Shown here piece after piece: positions 29,858 to 38,734 of a stretch of DNA of 64,000 nucleotides (within the stretch, counting starts at the first letter, position 1; each line of letters starts with the position of its first letter). Source of the DNA: Vineibacter terrae. Lineage in GTDB: Bacteria; Pseudomonadota; Alphaproteobacteria; Reyranellales; Reyranellaceae. The translations under genes were made by a program, and so were the position numbers. The notes below the pieces were generated by a model that saw only the letters and a program-made list of their open reading frames with translations, had not been told where the DNA came from and made no database searches. The stretch covers positions 62,001 through 126,000 of the forward strand of contig NZ_VDUZ01000018.1 in the NCBI RefSeq assembly GCF_008039615.1, in the 5' to 3' direction.

Positions 29858-29925
29858 ACCCGCGCTGCAAGCACACGTTGCCCGGGCTGACGAAGCCGGG
29901 CGCCATTTTTCGGGGCGGCCGCCGC

Positions 29926-31806
29926 ATGACCGACACCGCCGACGGATCGCCCTACCACGTCCTCGCCCGCAAATACCGGCCGGCCGACTTCTCGACCCTG
30001 ATCGGGCAGGAGGCGATGGTGCGCACCTTGCGCAACGCGCTGGAGTCCGGCCGCCTCGCGCATGCCTTCATGCTTACTGGCGTGCGCGGCGTGGGCAAGA
30101 CCACGACCGCGCGCATCATCGCCAAGGCGCTGAACTGCATCGGGCCCGACGGCAAGGGCGGCCCGACCATGGACCCATGCGGCGTCTGCGAGCATTGCGT
30201 CGCCATCGCCGAGGACCGCCATGTCGACGTCCAGGAGATGGACGCCGCCAGCCGCACCGGCATCGACGACATCCGCGAGATCATCGAGGGCGTGCGCTAC
30301 CGCCCGGCCGCGGCGCGCTACAAGGTCTACATCATCGACGAAGTGCACATGCTCTCGCGGCAGGCCTTCAACGGCCTGCTCAAGACGCTGGAAGAGCCGC
30401 CGCCGCATGTGAAGTTTCTGTTCGCCACCACCGAGATCCGCAAGGTGCCGGTGACGGTGCTGTCGCGCTGCCAGCGCTTCGACCTGCGCCGCGTGCCCAT
30501 CGACGTGCTGTCGGCGCATTTCGCGCGCATCGCCGAGGCCGAGAAGGTCGAGATCTCGCCCGAGGCGCTGCGCCTGGTGGCGCATGCCGCCGACGGGTCG
30601 GTGCGCGACGGCCTGAGCCTGCTCGACCAGGCCATCGCCCATGGCGGCGGCGTGGTCGATGCCGGACAGGTGCGCGACATGCTGGGCCTGGCCGATCGCG
30701 GCCGGGTGTTCGACCTGTTCGACCTGCTGATGAAAGGCGACGCGCCGGCGGTGCTGGCGCTGCTGGGCGACATGTACGATTCGGGCGCCGACCCGGTCGT
30801 GGTGCTGCAGGATCTGCTGGAGCTGACGCACTGGCTGACCCGCCTGAAGGTGGTCCCGGATGGCGCCGCGACAGCGGCCGAGCTGGAGCGCACCCGCGGC
30901 GCCGACATGGCCAGGCGGCTGGCGATGGCGCACCTGACGCGGGCATGGCAGATGCTGCTGAAAGGCCTGCAGGAGACGCAGGGCGCGCCGTCGCCCATCC
31001 GCGCCGCCGAGATGGCGATGATCCGCCTGTGCTACGCTGCCGATCTGCCGACACCGGCCGAGGCGCTGCGTGCCCTCAACGACGGTGCCGGCACGCGAGC
31101 CGCCACGGGTGCGCCGGCGGTGCCGGCATCCTCGGTGGGCAGCGCCGGCTCGGCAGGTGCGCCGGCCACCGCGCGCGCCATGCCGCAGCCGCCGCAGCCA
31201 TCGCGCCCGTCGGCGGGTCCGCCCAATGCGCCGGTGGCGCGGCTGGCGGCCAGCAACGCCGCGGTGGCCACGGCAGTGGCGCCCACGCAAGCCGTGCCGC
31301 AGCAGGATGAGCCGCCCAAGCCGAACCCGGCGACCTTTGCCGAGGTCGTGGCGCTGTTCGAGCGGCAGCGCGAGCCGAAGCTGGCGTACAGCCTCAGTCG
31401 CGAGGTCCATCCCGTGCGCTGCGAGCCCGGCCGCCTGGAGTTCCGGCCGGCGCCGACCGCGCCGCGCGACCTGGCGCCCCGTGTCGCCGAATACCTGTCG
31501 CAATGGACCGGAAGGCGCTGGATGGTGTCGGTGTCCGGCGATGCCGGCGAGGCGCCACTGGCGCAGCAGCGTGCCCAGGCGGAGGACGCGCGCCGCGAGC
31601 GGGCGCTGGCGCATCCGCTGGTGCAGGCTGCGATGACGCTCTTTCCCGGCGCGACTCTGGAGACGGTGCGCGCCAAGGACGACGATGGCGGCATGATCGC
31701 GTTATCCGTGGCGGCCGATGCCGGCATGGCCGGCAGCGAGGATGTGCCGGAGGCGGAGGAGTATCCGACCGACGCCTTCGAGGAGATCCCGGAACGCGAC
31801 TATTGA
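29926..31806 (+). CDS. dnaX: DNA polymerase III subunit gamma/tau
   Basis: A 626-residue clamp-loader ATPase subunit that ties together the replicative polymerase. Opening [21 protein letters not shown]; Walker [10 protein letters not shown] (52-60); zinc-binding Cys71, 85, 88, 91; Walker [11 protein letters not shown] (134-143); sensor/SRC block [13 protein letters not shown]. Then an Ala/Pro-rich linker (about 385-465) and the tau-like C-terminus. ATG at 29926 begins [13 protein letters not shown]; an upstream ATG at 29878 overlaps no gene but adds unlikely residues. I see no obvious programmed frameshift site of the E. coli type. First protein gene of ffs-dnaX-ybaB-recR. Confidence 0.96.
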   Translation: MTDTADGSPYHVLARKYRPADFSTLIGQEAMVRTLRNALESGRLAHAFMLTGVRGVGKTTTARIIAKALNCIGPDGKGGPTMDPCGVCEHCVAIAEDRHVDVQEMDAASRTGIDDIREIIEGVRYRPAAARYKVYIIDEVHMLSRQAFNGLLKTLEEPPPHVKFLFATTEIRKVPVTVLSRCQRFDLRRVPIDVLSAHFARIAEAEKVEISPEALRLVAHAADGSVRDGLSLLDQAIAHGGGVVDAGQVRDMLGLADRGRVFDLFDLLMKGDAPAVLALLGDMYDSGADPVVVLQDLLELTHWLTRLKVVPDGAATAAELERTRGADMARRLAMAHLTRAWQMLLKGLQETQGAPSPIRAAEMAMIRLCYAADLPTPAEALRALNDGAGTRAATGAPAVPASSVGSAGSAGAPATARAMPQPPQPSRPSAGPPNAPVARLAASNAAVATAVAPTQAVPQQDEPPKPNPATFAEVVALFERQREPKLAYSLSREVHPVRCEPGRLEFRPAPTAPRDLAPRVAEYLSQWTGRRWMVSVSGDAGEAPLAQQRAQAEDARRERALAHPLVQAAMTLFPGATLETVRAKDDDGGMIALSVAADAGMAGSEDVPEAEEYPTDAFEEIPERDY

Positions 31807-31889
31807 GAGAGGCCTCCATGGTGAGCCTGTCGAGCCATGGAGGCCGCGCACGGCGGTGCGGTCCGCTTCGCGGTTCGACAAGCTCGCCG
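31807..31889. repeat. Intergenic palindromic repeat, family B, copy 1
   Basis: GGCCTCCATGGTGAGCCTGT is followed by CGAGCCATGGAGGCC, giving a hairpin of GGCCTCCATGG against CCATGGAGGCC; GGTTCGACAAGCTCGCC follows further on. The motif TTCGACAAGCTCACCATGA and its complement is widespread in alphaproteobacterial intergenic DNA. It begins at the last base of the dnaX stop region and fills the dnaX-ybaB gap. Second copy at 43066. Confidence 0.75.
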
Positions 31890-31915
31890 CGAGGCACAAC
31901 AAGAACGGTCAGGAC

Positions 31916-32245
31916 ATGCTCGGTGGATTGAAGGATTTCGGCGCGCTGATGAAGCAGGCGCAGGAGATGCAGCAGAAGCTGGGCGAGCTGCAGGCTCGCC
32001 TGGCAGAGAGCGAGGTCACGGGCGAATCCGGCGCCGGCCTGGTCAAGGTGACGCTCAACGGCAAGAACGAGACGCGCCGCGTCGAGATCGACCCGTCGCT
32101 GATGGTGCCGGCCGACAAGGGCGTGCTGGAGGACCTGATCGTCGCTGCCGCCAACGATGCGCGCGCCAAGGTCGAGGGGATGGTGCAGGAGCAGATGCGT
32201 GGCCTTACCGGCGGCCTGCCGCTGCCCCCCGGATTCAAGCTGTGA
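31916..32245 (+). CDS. ybaB: YbaB/EbfC family nucleoid-associated protein
   Basis: A 109-residue DNA-binding dimer protein. It opens [20 protein letters not shown], a helix with heptad spacing, and has the family block [20 protein letters not shown] followed by [19 protein letters not shown]. Family members coat and shape the nucleoid, and the gene nearly always sits between dnaX and recR, as here. ATG at 31916 follows CAGGAC. The gap upstream is occupied by repeat B1. Confidence 0.95.
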   Translation: MLGGLKDFGALMKQAQEMQQKLGELQARLAESEVTGESGAGLVKVTLNGKNETRRVEIDPSLMVPADKGVLEDLIVAAANDARAKVEGMVQEQMRGLTGGLPLPPGFKL

Positions 32246-32254
32246 GAAGGCCGA

Positions 32255-32331
32255 GGCCGGGCCGCGCCGCTCCAGCGGCGCTCTTCCGGCCGATCGTCAT
32301 GAGCGTCGCTGGAGCGACGCGGCCCGACCCG
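32255..32331. repeat. Palindromic intergenic repeat, family A, copy 3
   Basis: Left arm GCGCCGCT-CC-AGCGGCGC (about 32264-32281), right arm GCGTCGCT-GG-AGCGACGC (about 32303-32320) with flanking GGCCCGACCC. The two arms differ from each other (C:G against T:A at position four) yet each is still a perfect hairpin. It lies inside the ybaB-recR operon, ending two bases before the recR ATG, so an RNA hairpin would form at the recR ribosome site. Confidence 0.85.
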
Positions 32332-32333
32332 TC

Positions 32334-32930
32334 ATGAACGGCCCCGAGATTGCCCGCATGATCCAGCTCCTCGCCAAGCTGCCGGGGCTGGGGCCGCGCT
32401 CGGCGCGGCGCGCGGCCCTGCATCTGCTGAAGAAGCGCGAGGCATTGCTGCGGCCGCTGGCGCAGTCACTGGGGCAGGCGGCCGATGCCATCCGCACCTG
32501 CAGCATCTGCGGCAATTTCGATACGCTCGATCCGTGCACCGTCTGCGGCGATGCGCGGCGCGACGGCGCCACGATCTGTGTCGTGGAGGACGTCGCCGAC
32601 CTGTGGGCGATGGAACGCGGTCACGTGTTCAGCGGCCGCTATCACGTGCTGGGCGGCACGCTGTCGGCGCTCGACGGTGTCGGTCCCGAGGATCTCAACA
32701 TCGCCAGCCTGGTGGCGCGGGTGCGTGCCGGCGGTGTCGGCGAGGTGATCCTCGCCACCAACGCGACGGTCGACGGCCAGACCACGGCGCACTACATCGC
32801 CGACCGCCTGGCCTCGTTCGACGGCGTGAAGGTCTCGCGCCTGGCCCACGGCCTGCCCGTTGGCGGCGAGATCGATCATCTCGACGACGGCACGCTGTCG
32901 GCGGCGTTCAAGGCCCGCCGCGCCGTGTAG
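32334..32930 (+). CDS. recR: Recombination mediator RecR
   Basis: A 198-residue protein that loads RecA on gapped DNA with RecF/RecO. It shows the N-terminal helix-hairpin-helix ([21 protein letters not shown]), a zinc finger CSIC...CTVC (Cys56, 59, 68, 71), the Toprim domain opening [16 protein letters not shown], and [15 protein letters not shown]. Length is normal. The ATG at 32334 lies against repeat A3, leaving no usual Shine-Dalgarno sequence; translation may depend on how that hairpin folds. Confidence 0.96.
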   Translation: MNGPEIARMIQLLAKLPGLGPRSARRAALHLLKKREALLRPLAQSLGQAADAIRTCSICGNFDTLDPCTVCGDARRDGATICVVEDVADLWAMERGHVFSGRYHVLGGTLSALDGVGPEDLNIASLVARVRAGGVGEVILATNATVDGQTTAHYIADRLASFDGVKVSRLAHGLPVGGEIDHLDDGTLSAAFKARRAV

Positions 32931-33021
32931 CCGTCACACCCGGTTGGCGATGCCGTGGCTGCCCTTGGAGCGGACGCCGTGGGGCGGTACGGTAGGCGCC
33001 AGCAGCGTGGTAGGCCAACGG

Positions 33022-33495
33022 ATGACGATGTCAGGGACGGAAGCGTGGCGCCCGGAGCGGGCGGCCGAGATCATTGCCCAAGGCGCGGGGGCACCGGGCG
33101 CGGCATTGCCGATCCTGCATGCCCTGCAGGAAGCGTTCGGCCATGTGCCTGAGGCCGCAGTTCCGATGCTGGCGGATGCGCTCAATCTGACGCGCGCCGA
33201 GGTGCACGGCGTGGTGAGCTTCTACCATGACTTCCGCCGCGCGCCGCCGGGCCGCCATGTGCTGCGCCTGTGCCGGGCCGAGGCCTGCCAGTCGATGGGC
33301 GCCGAGGCCTTGGCGGCGCAGGCGGTGCTTCAGGTCGGCTGGGGCCAGACCAGCGCCGATCATGCCGTCACCTTGGAGCCGGTGTACTGCCTTGGGCTGT
33401 GCGCGGTGGCGCCGGCCGGCCTGATCGATGGCGCGCCCGTTGGGCGGCTGGACAGCGCCCGGCTGCAGGCGCTGATCGACGAGGCGCGGGTGTAG
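33022..33495 (+). CDS. fdsG: NAD-dependent formate dehydrogenase gamma subunit-like protein (NuoE family)
   Basis: A 157-residue thioredoxin-fold [2Fe-2S] protein related to NuoE. The N-terminal helical part has PILHALQEAFGHVPEAAVPML and RAEVHGVVSFYHDFR; the cluster ligands are CRAEAC and CLGLC (four Cys). In FdsGBACD-type formate dehydrogenases it passes electrons between the molybdenum subunit and the flavin subunit FdsB, encoded 2 bases downstream. The ATG at 33022 is followed by a second at 33028; an ATG at 32950 is also in frame. No alpha subunit gene follows the pair. Confidence 0.87.
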   Translation: MTMSGTEAWRPERAAEIIAQGAGAPGAALPILHALQEAFGHVPEAAVPMLADALNLTRAEVHGVVSFYHDFRRAPPGRHVLRLCRAEACQSMGAEALAAQAVLQVGWGQTSADHAVTLEPVYCLGLCAVAPAGLIDGAPVGRLDSARLQALIDEARV

Positions 33496-33497
33496 CC

Positions 33498-35057
33498 ATG
33501 GCCGCGCTTCGCCTGTTCGTTCCCCGTGACGCCGGCGCCCTGGCCGTGGGCGCCGACGCCGTGGCCGATGCGCTGCGCGCCGGCATCGAGCGCCGCGGCT
33601 TGTCGGCCGAGATCGTGCGCACCGGCTCGCGCGGCCTCTACTGGCTGGAGCCGATGGTCGAGGTCGCCACGGCGCAAGGCCGCATCGCCTTTGGGCCGGT
33701 GACGGCGGCGGATGTCGAGCCGCTGCTGGCGGCGGGACTACTGTCCGGCGGCGCCCACGAGCTGCGGCTCGGCGCACCCGAAGCGATCCCGTTCCTGCAG
33801 CGCCAGACGCGGCTCACCTTCGCGCGTTGCGGCATCGTCGACCCGCTGTCGCTGGACGACTACCGCGCCCACGGCGGCTGGCGCGGACTCGAGCGCGCCA
33901 TTGCCCTGCCGCCGGCCGATATCGTCGAGGCGGTGGTGCAGTCCGGTCTGCGCGGCCGCGGCGGCGCCGGCTTCCCGACCGGCATCAAATGGCGCACCGT
34001 GGCGCAGGCGCCGGCCGACCAGAAATACATCGTGTGCAACGCCGATGAAGGCGATTCGGGCACCTTCGCCGACCGCATGCTGATGGAAGGCGATCCCTTC
34101 GTGCTGATCGAAGGCATGGCGATCGCCGGCATCGCCGTCGGCGCCACCAAAGGCTACGTCTACATCCGCTCCGAGTATCCGCACGCCATCGCCACGCTGC
34201 GCGCCGCCATCATCGTGGCCCGCGCCGCCGGCTTCCTGGGCGCGACGGTCATGGGCACGCCGCATGCCTTCGAGCTGGAGGTGCGGGTCGGCGCCGGCGC
34301 TTATGTCTGCGGCGAGGAGACGGCGCTGCTCGACAGCCTGGAGGGCAAGCGCGGGCAGGTGCGGGCGAAGCCGCCGCTGCCGGCGCATCACGGCCTGTTC
34401 GGGCGCCCGACCGTGATCAATAACGTGTTGTCGCTGGCCGCGGTGCCGTTCATCCTCGGCGAGGGCGCTGCGGCCTATGCGGCGCTGGGCGTCGGCCGCT
34501 CGCGCGGCACCATGCCGATCCAGCTCGCCGGCAACATCCGGCACGGCGGCCTGTTCGAGGCCGCTTTCGGCCTCACCCTGGGTGAGCTGGTCGATGAGAT
34601 CGGCGGCGGCACGGCCAGCGGCCGGCCGGTGCGCGCGGTGCAGGTTGGTGGTCCGCTGGGCGCCTATTTCCCGCGCGCGCTGTTCGACACGCCGTTCGAT
34701 TACGAGGCGTTCGCGGCGCGTGATGGATTGCTGGGTCATGGCGGCATCGTGGTGTTCGACGACACCGTCGACATGGCGCGCCAGGCGCGCTTCGCCATGG
34801 AGTTCTGCGCCATCGAGTCCTGCGGCAAGTGCACGCCCTGCCGCATCGGCTCGACCCGCGGCACCGAGGTGATCGACCGCCTTATCCGCGGCGAGGGCGA
34901 TGCGGCTTCGCATCTCGCGCTGATCACCGACCTGTGCGAGACGCTGAAGTTCGGCTCGCTCTGCGCGCTGGGCGGCTTCACGCCCTATCCGGTGATGAGC
35001 GCCATCCGCCATTTCCCCGAGGACTTCCGCGCGGCCGCGGTATCGTCGTTGTCCTGA
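33498..35057 (+). CDS. fdsB: NAD-dependent formate dehydrogenase beta subunit-like protein (NuoF family)
   Basis: A 519-residue flavoprotein. An N-terminal thioredoxin-like domain (residues 1-100) typical of FdsB precedes the NuoF core: GRGGAGFPTGIKW (NADH site), CNADEGDSGTFADR (FMN site), GAGAYVCGEETALLDSLEG, and the [4Fe-4S] ligands ESCGKCTPCRIG plus Cys in GSLCALGG. It would reduce NAD+ with electrons from the gamma subunit. The catalytic formate dehydrogenase alpha gene and accessory fdsC/fdsD genes, normally next, are absent; LuxR-type regulators follow instead. Confidence 0.9.
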   Translation: MAALRLFVPRDAGALAVGADAVADALRAGIERRGLSAEIVRTGSRGLYWLEPMVEVATAQGRIAFGPVTAADVEPLLAAGLLSGGAHELRLGAPEAIPFLQRQTRLTFARCGIVDPLSLDDYRAHGGWRGLERAIALPPADIVEAVVQSGLRGRGGAGFPTGIKWRTVAQAPADQKYIVCNADEGDSGTFADRMLMEGDPFVLIEGMAIAGIAVGATKGYVYIRSEYPHAIATLRAAIIVARAAGFLGATVMGTPHAFELEVRVGAGAYVCGEETALLDSLEGKRGQVRAKPPLPAHHGLFGRPTVINNVLSLAAVPFILGEGAAAYAALGVGRSRGTMPIQLAGNIRHGGLFEAAFGLTLGELVDEIGGGTASGRPVRAVQVGGPLGAYFPRALFDTPFDYEAFAARDGLLGHGGIVVFDDTVDMARQARFAMEFCAIESCGKCTPCRIGSTRGTEVIDRLIRGEGDAASHLALITDLCETLKFGSLCALGGFTPYPVMSAIRHFPEDFRAAAVSSLS

Positions 35058-35160
35058 TATCCTCAGCGTCGCCGCGCTCGACGTGACAGGAGAGCCATCG
35101 CCCGGCATCATGGTGGTTGGCGGGTCGCACCGCCATGGATGGACAGCGGTAGGGCCTGGG

Positions 35161-36279
35161 GTGACGGGAAGTTCCTCGCCTGGGCGGCACGACGTCCTGG
35201 ACATCATCGGGTTGATCCAGGATGCCGCGCTTGATCCTACGGCATGGCCGCATGTCGTGGCCGGCATGATGCGGCAGTTCGACGGGATCGCCGGCGTCCT
35301 GGTGATCAACAGCGCCGACGCCGACAACGGCTGCAGCATGGTGCAGCATGGCGTCGTTCCGGAATTTCAGAAGCGGTATTTCGACTATTTCGCGCGCCTT
35401 GATCCCGTGTTCGCGGCGCATTCGCGGCTGGAGGTGGGCCGACCCATCTGCTTGTCGCCCTTTGCACCGGGCGGCCTCTTCACCGACGGCGAGTTCTATA
35501 GCGACTGGTTCGCGGCGCAGGGGTTTTACGACGGGCTGGGCGCCGTCGTTTACAGCCATGGCGAACGGCGGCTGTGGCTGTCGGTTGCGCGGCCCGAGAA
35601 CGGGCTGGCGCTGGACCATGTGGAGGGCTTCGCGCGCCTGTTGCCGTTCGTCACGCGCGCGCTGCGCGTCGCGGAGCGGCTGGGTACGCTGACCGATCGG
35701 CAGGCGGCGCTGCACGACACCTTGGCGGCGGCCACGCACGGCGTGATGCTCGTTGACCGTCAGCATCGTCCTGTCTTCGTCAACCCGGCCGCCGAGGCGC
35801 TGCTGCGCCGCGGCCAGCCGCTGCGGGTACGGTCGGGACGATTGGTGGCGTGCGACGTGGCGGTGGACACGGCGCTGCAGATCGCGCTGGCTGCCGGCCG
35901 CGTGTGCGATCTCGCGGTGCCGCGGCACGGGCAGCGGCCGCTGCTGCTGAGTGTCGTGCCGGTCGGCCGGCGGGCCGCGGATGGCGCCGGCCTCGATGCA
36001 TCGGTCGCTGCGATGATCGTTGCTTCGGACCCGGATATGCGGCCCTGGCCCCGGCTGGAGGGTTTCGCGCGCCTCTATGGCCTGACGGCGGCCGAGGCCA
36101 AGGTCCTCGCGGCCTTGCTCGATGGTGATGGCCTGGAGCAGGCTGCTGATCGCCTCGGTGTCGGGCGCGCCACCGTCAAGACCCACCTCAACCGCATTCT
36201 CGGCAAGACCAGCTGCTTGCGGCAGAACGAGCTGATCCGCCTCATCGCCCGCACGTTGCCATCCTTGCGGGAGCAATAG
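35161..36279 (+). CDS. LuxR-type helix-turn-helix regulator, tandem paralogue 1
   Basis: A 372-residue protein. N-terminal alpha/beta region with LIQDAALDPTAWPHVVAGMM and FYSDWFAAQGFYDGLGAVV, a PAS-like middle (GVMLVDRQHRPVFVNPAAEALL), and a C-terminal LuxR/FixJ HTH: LTAAEAKVLAALLDGDGLEQAADRLGV then RATVKTHLNRILGKT. It is the first of three paralogues in a row. The GTG at 35161 is chosen because it aligns with the starts of the other two; an ATG at 35110 and a GTG at 35083 are in frame upstream. Signal and targets unknown; no sensor kinase is adjacent. Confidence 0.8.
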   Translation: MTGSSSPGRHDVLDIIGLIQDAALDPTAWPHVVAGMMRQFDGIAGVLVINSADADNGCSMVQHGVVPEFQKRYFDYFARLDPVFAAHSRLEVGRPICLSPFAPGGLFTDGEFYSDWFAAQGFYDGLGAVVYSHGERRLWLSVARPENGLALDHVEGFARLLPFVTRALRVAERLGTLTDRQAALHDTLAAATHGVMLVDRQHRPVFVNPAAEALLRRGQPLRVRSGRLVACDVAVDTALQIALAAGRVCDLAVPRHGQRPLLLSVVPVGRRAADGAGLDASVAAMIVASDPDMRPWPRLEGFARLYGLTAAEAKVLAALLDGDGLEQAADRLGVGRATVKTHLNRILGKTSCLRQNELIRLIARTLPSLREQ

Positions 36280-36396
36280 AAGTGTACGCTCACTTGCAGA
36301 TGGGAAGTCATTCTGGCATCATGTACCTGACAGCGACCGGCCGGGCGTTCCCCCCACGGCACGCTTGGTCGGCCATGGTTGCGTGCGCCGCAACGG

Positions 36397-37548
36397 ATGG
36401 TGAGGGTGATGCTGGCAACCCTGCCGGAGCCGGATCTGGGCATCGTCGATGCGCTGCAGGACGCAGCGCTCGACCCGAGCCTGTGGCGTGACGCGCTGGA
36501 GCGTGTGGCGCACCGCATCGGCTGCATCGGCGGTGGCATCCTGACCCAGGACCCGATCCTCAAGACGGGTTCGGCCTTGGCCGGGTTCGGCATCGACCTG
36601 GCGCATACGGAGCAGTACTTCCGGCATTACGCGCATGTGAACCCGATGCTTCACCGTGCGATCATGCCGCCGCTGGGACAGCCGCTGACCGCCGCGGCGC
36701 TGATGCCGCGCCATGCCTTCGCGATGACCGAGTTCTGCAACGATTGGATCCGGCCGCAGGGCTTCAGCGATGCCGTGGGCGTGGTGGTGCATCGTGACGG
36801 CACGCAGTTCACCTGGCTGTCGGCGATGCGCCCGCACTGCGTCGACGATTGGCAGCGCGCCGATCTCGACGCGCTGGCGCGACTGGCGCCGCATGTCACG
36901 CGCGCGCTGCGTGTGGCGCACCGGCTGGGCGTGCTCGAGGAGCATCAGCGGGCACTGCAAGAGGCGCTCGACCAGGTCGCGCATGCCACCATGCTGATCG
37001 ACCGGCGTGGCCGGCTGGTCTTCGCCAACGCGGTGGCCGAGGCGCTTCTGGGCGCGCAGCAGACGCTTACGGTCGCGCATGGGCGCCTGCTGGCGTGCCA
37101 CCCCGCGGCCGATGCGGCGCTGCAGGCGGCGCTGGCGCGCAGCCTGTCGCACCGCCGCGACGAGCAGCACGGCATCGAGGATGTCCCGCTGCCGCGCGCC
37201 GAACGGCGGCCGCTGGTGCTGAGCGTGATGCCGGCGCGTGGCCACGCCGCGGAGCGGCTGGACCCGGATCTGCGGGTGGCCGCGATCGTCGTTGCCGTCG
37301 ACCCCGAGGCCCGGCCGTGGCCGCGGCTTGGCGGCTTCATGAACGCCTATGGCCTGACGCCGGCCGAGGGCAAGGTGCTGGATGCCGTGGTCGACGGCGA
37401 TGGTGTCGACGCGATCGCCGATCGGCTCGGCATCCGCCGCACCACGGTGAAGACTCATCTCAATCGCATCCTCGGCAAGACCGGCACGACGCGTCAGCAC
37501 GAGCTGATCCGCCTGGTCGCCGGTTCCGTGCCGCCGCTGCGCAGTTGA
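36397..37548 (+). CDS. LuxR-type helix-turn-helix regulator, tandem paralogue 2
   Basis: A 383-residue paralogue of its upstream neighbour, with the same order: DALQDAALDPSLWRDALERV, FCNDWIRPQGFSDAVGVVV, PAS-like TMLIDRRGRLVFANAVAEALL, and HTH LTPAEGKVLDAVVDGDGVDAIADRLGI, RTTVKTHLNRILGKTGTTRQHELIRLV. The ATG at 36397 or 36409 is the likely start (MLATLPEPDLG). The three copies are divergent enough that duplication is not recent. No acyl-homoserine-lactone domain is seen, so quorum sensing of the LuxI/LuxR type is not implied. Confidence 0.8.
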   Translation: MVRVMLATLPEPDLGIVDALQDAALDPSLWRDALERVAHRIGCIGGGILTQDPILKTGSALAGFGIDLAHTEQYFRHYAHVNPMLHRAIMPPLGQPLTAAALMPRHAFAMTEFCNDWIRPQGFSDAVGVVVHRDGTQFTWLSAMRPHCVDDWQRADLDALARLAPHVTRALRVAHRLGVLEEHQRALQEALDQVAHATMLIDRRGRLVFANAVAEALLGAQQTLTVAHGRLLACHPAADAALQAALARSLSHRRDEQHGIEDVPLPRAERRPLVLSVMPARGHAAERLDPDLRVAAIVVAVDPEARPWPRLGGFMNAYGLTPAEGKVLDAVVDGDGVDAIADRLGIRRTTVKTHLNRILGKTGTTRQHELIRLVAGSVPPLRS

Positions 37549-37559
37549 AGCGTGCCTTG

Positions 37560-38713
37560 ATGACGCGAATGCGTGCTGTCGAGGCGATCGAGACCGTCGG
37601 GCTGATCCAGGATGCCGCTATCGATGCGGCGCTCTGGCCGAGCGCCGTCGAGCACATGATGCGGCAGCTTGACGGCATCGCGGGCGGCCTGGTCGTCAGC
37701 GATCGCTGTGGCGGGCTCACGCTTGCCGCCATCGGCTTCGATCAGTCATATGTGGCGCGATACTTCGATCACTACATGCGCTTCGATCCGATGCTGCAGG
37801 CCCAGCCGCTCCCGGACCTAGGCCGTGCGGCAATATCGTCGACGCTGCTGCCCGCAGGCGCGTTCCTGAAGAGTGAGTTCTTCAACGACTGGCTCGCGCC
37901 GCAAGGGTTCCGCGATTGCTTCAGCGCCGTCGTGCATCGCCAGGGCGAGCGGCACGCCAGGCTTCACATCGTTCCACGGCGTTGCGCGGACGACTCTCTT
38001 GCGCGCGCCATGGCCATGTTCAAGCCCTTCTTCCGTCCATCATCGGTGCGCTGCGCGTGGCCCAGCGCCTGGAGCTGCTGCACGATCGGCAGGCAGCGCT
38101 GCAGGCCGCGCTTTCCGCCGCCGCGCCCGCGGTCATGCTGCTCGACAAGCGCGCACACGTGGTGTTCGCCAATCCGCAGGCGGAAGCATTGCTGGCGTCG
38201 AGCCAGGCTTTGCGTGTGAAGGGTGGCCGCCTGACTGCGTGCCATGCCACCGCCGATGCGGCGCTGCAGGCCGCGCTGGCGCCATCCCTGCGCAGCGCCG
38301 GCGACGCTCATCCCGGCGTCGTGGATCTTGCCCTGCTGCGGCCGGGGCAGCGGCCGCTGGCGGTGAGCGTGGTGCCGGTCAGCCAGCGCGTGACGGACCG
38401 CCTCGATGCCGGCCGGCGCGTTGCCGCGATGATCCTCGTCGCCGATCCGCAGATGCGACGGTCGTTGCGGCTCGAGGGCTTCATGCAGGCCTGTGGCCTG
38501 ACGCCGGCCGAAGGCAGGGTGCTGGCAGCCATTGTGGAGGGCGACGGACTGGAACGGATCGCCGGCCGGCTGGGCGTCGGACGGGCCACCGTGAAGACCC
38601 ATCTCAATCGCATCCTGGCCAAGACCGGCACGACGCGTCAGCACGCGCTGGTCCGCCTGGTCGCCGCATCCGGGCTGCCGTCTCTGGGACAACGCGGGAT
38701 CCTCCCCGACTGA
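37560..38713 (+). pseudogene. LuxR-type regulator, tandem paralogue 3, frameshifted
   Basis: Two frames carry one gene. From ATG 37560 the N-terminal part (VGLIQDAAIDAALWPSAVEHM, FFNDWLAPQGFRDCFSAVVH) aligns with the upstream paralogues to about AMFKPF. From about 38030 the homology continues in another frame: LLPSIIGALRVAQRLELL, PAS-like VMLLDKRAHVVFANPQAEALL and HTH LTPAEGRVLAAIVEGDG, RATVKTHLNRILAKT. The break lies at 38021-38040, in the run CCCTTCTTCC, and a single lost base would explain it. Either a recent inactivation or a sequencing error. As read, the product would lose its PAS-like and HTH parts and end in unrelated sequence at 38219. Confidence 0.8.
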
Positions 38714-38734
38714 CGCAACCTCTTCACCCTTCGC

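Noticed and set aside
29926-31806. Programmed frameshift in dnaX producing gamma subunit
   Set aside because: No A-AAA-AAG type slippery run with a following hairpin is visible in the expected region.
35161-38713. Quorum-sensing LuxR/LuxI system
   Set aside because: The regulators have a LuxR-type HTH but no autoinducer-binding domain, and no LuxI-like synthase is present.
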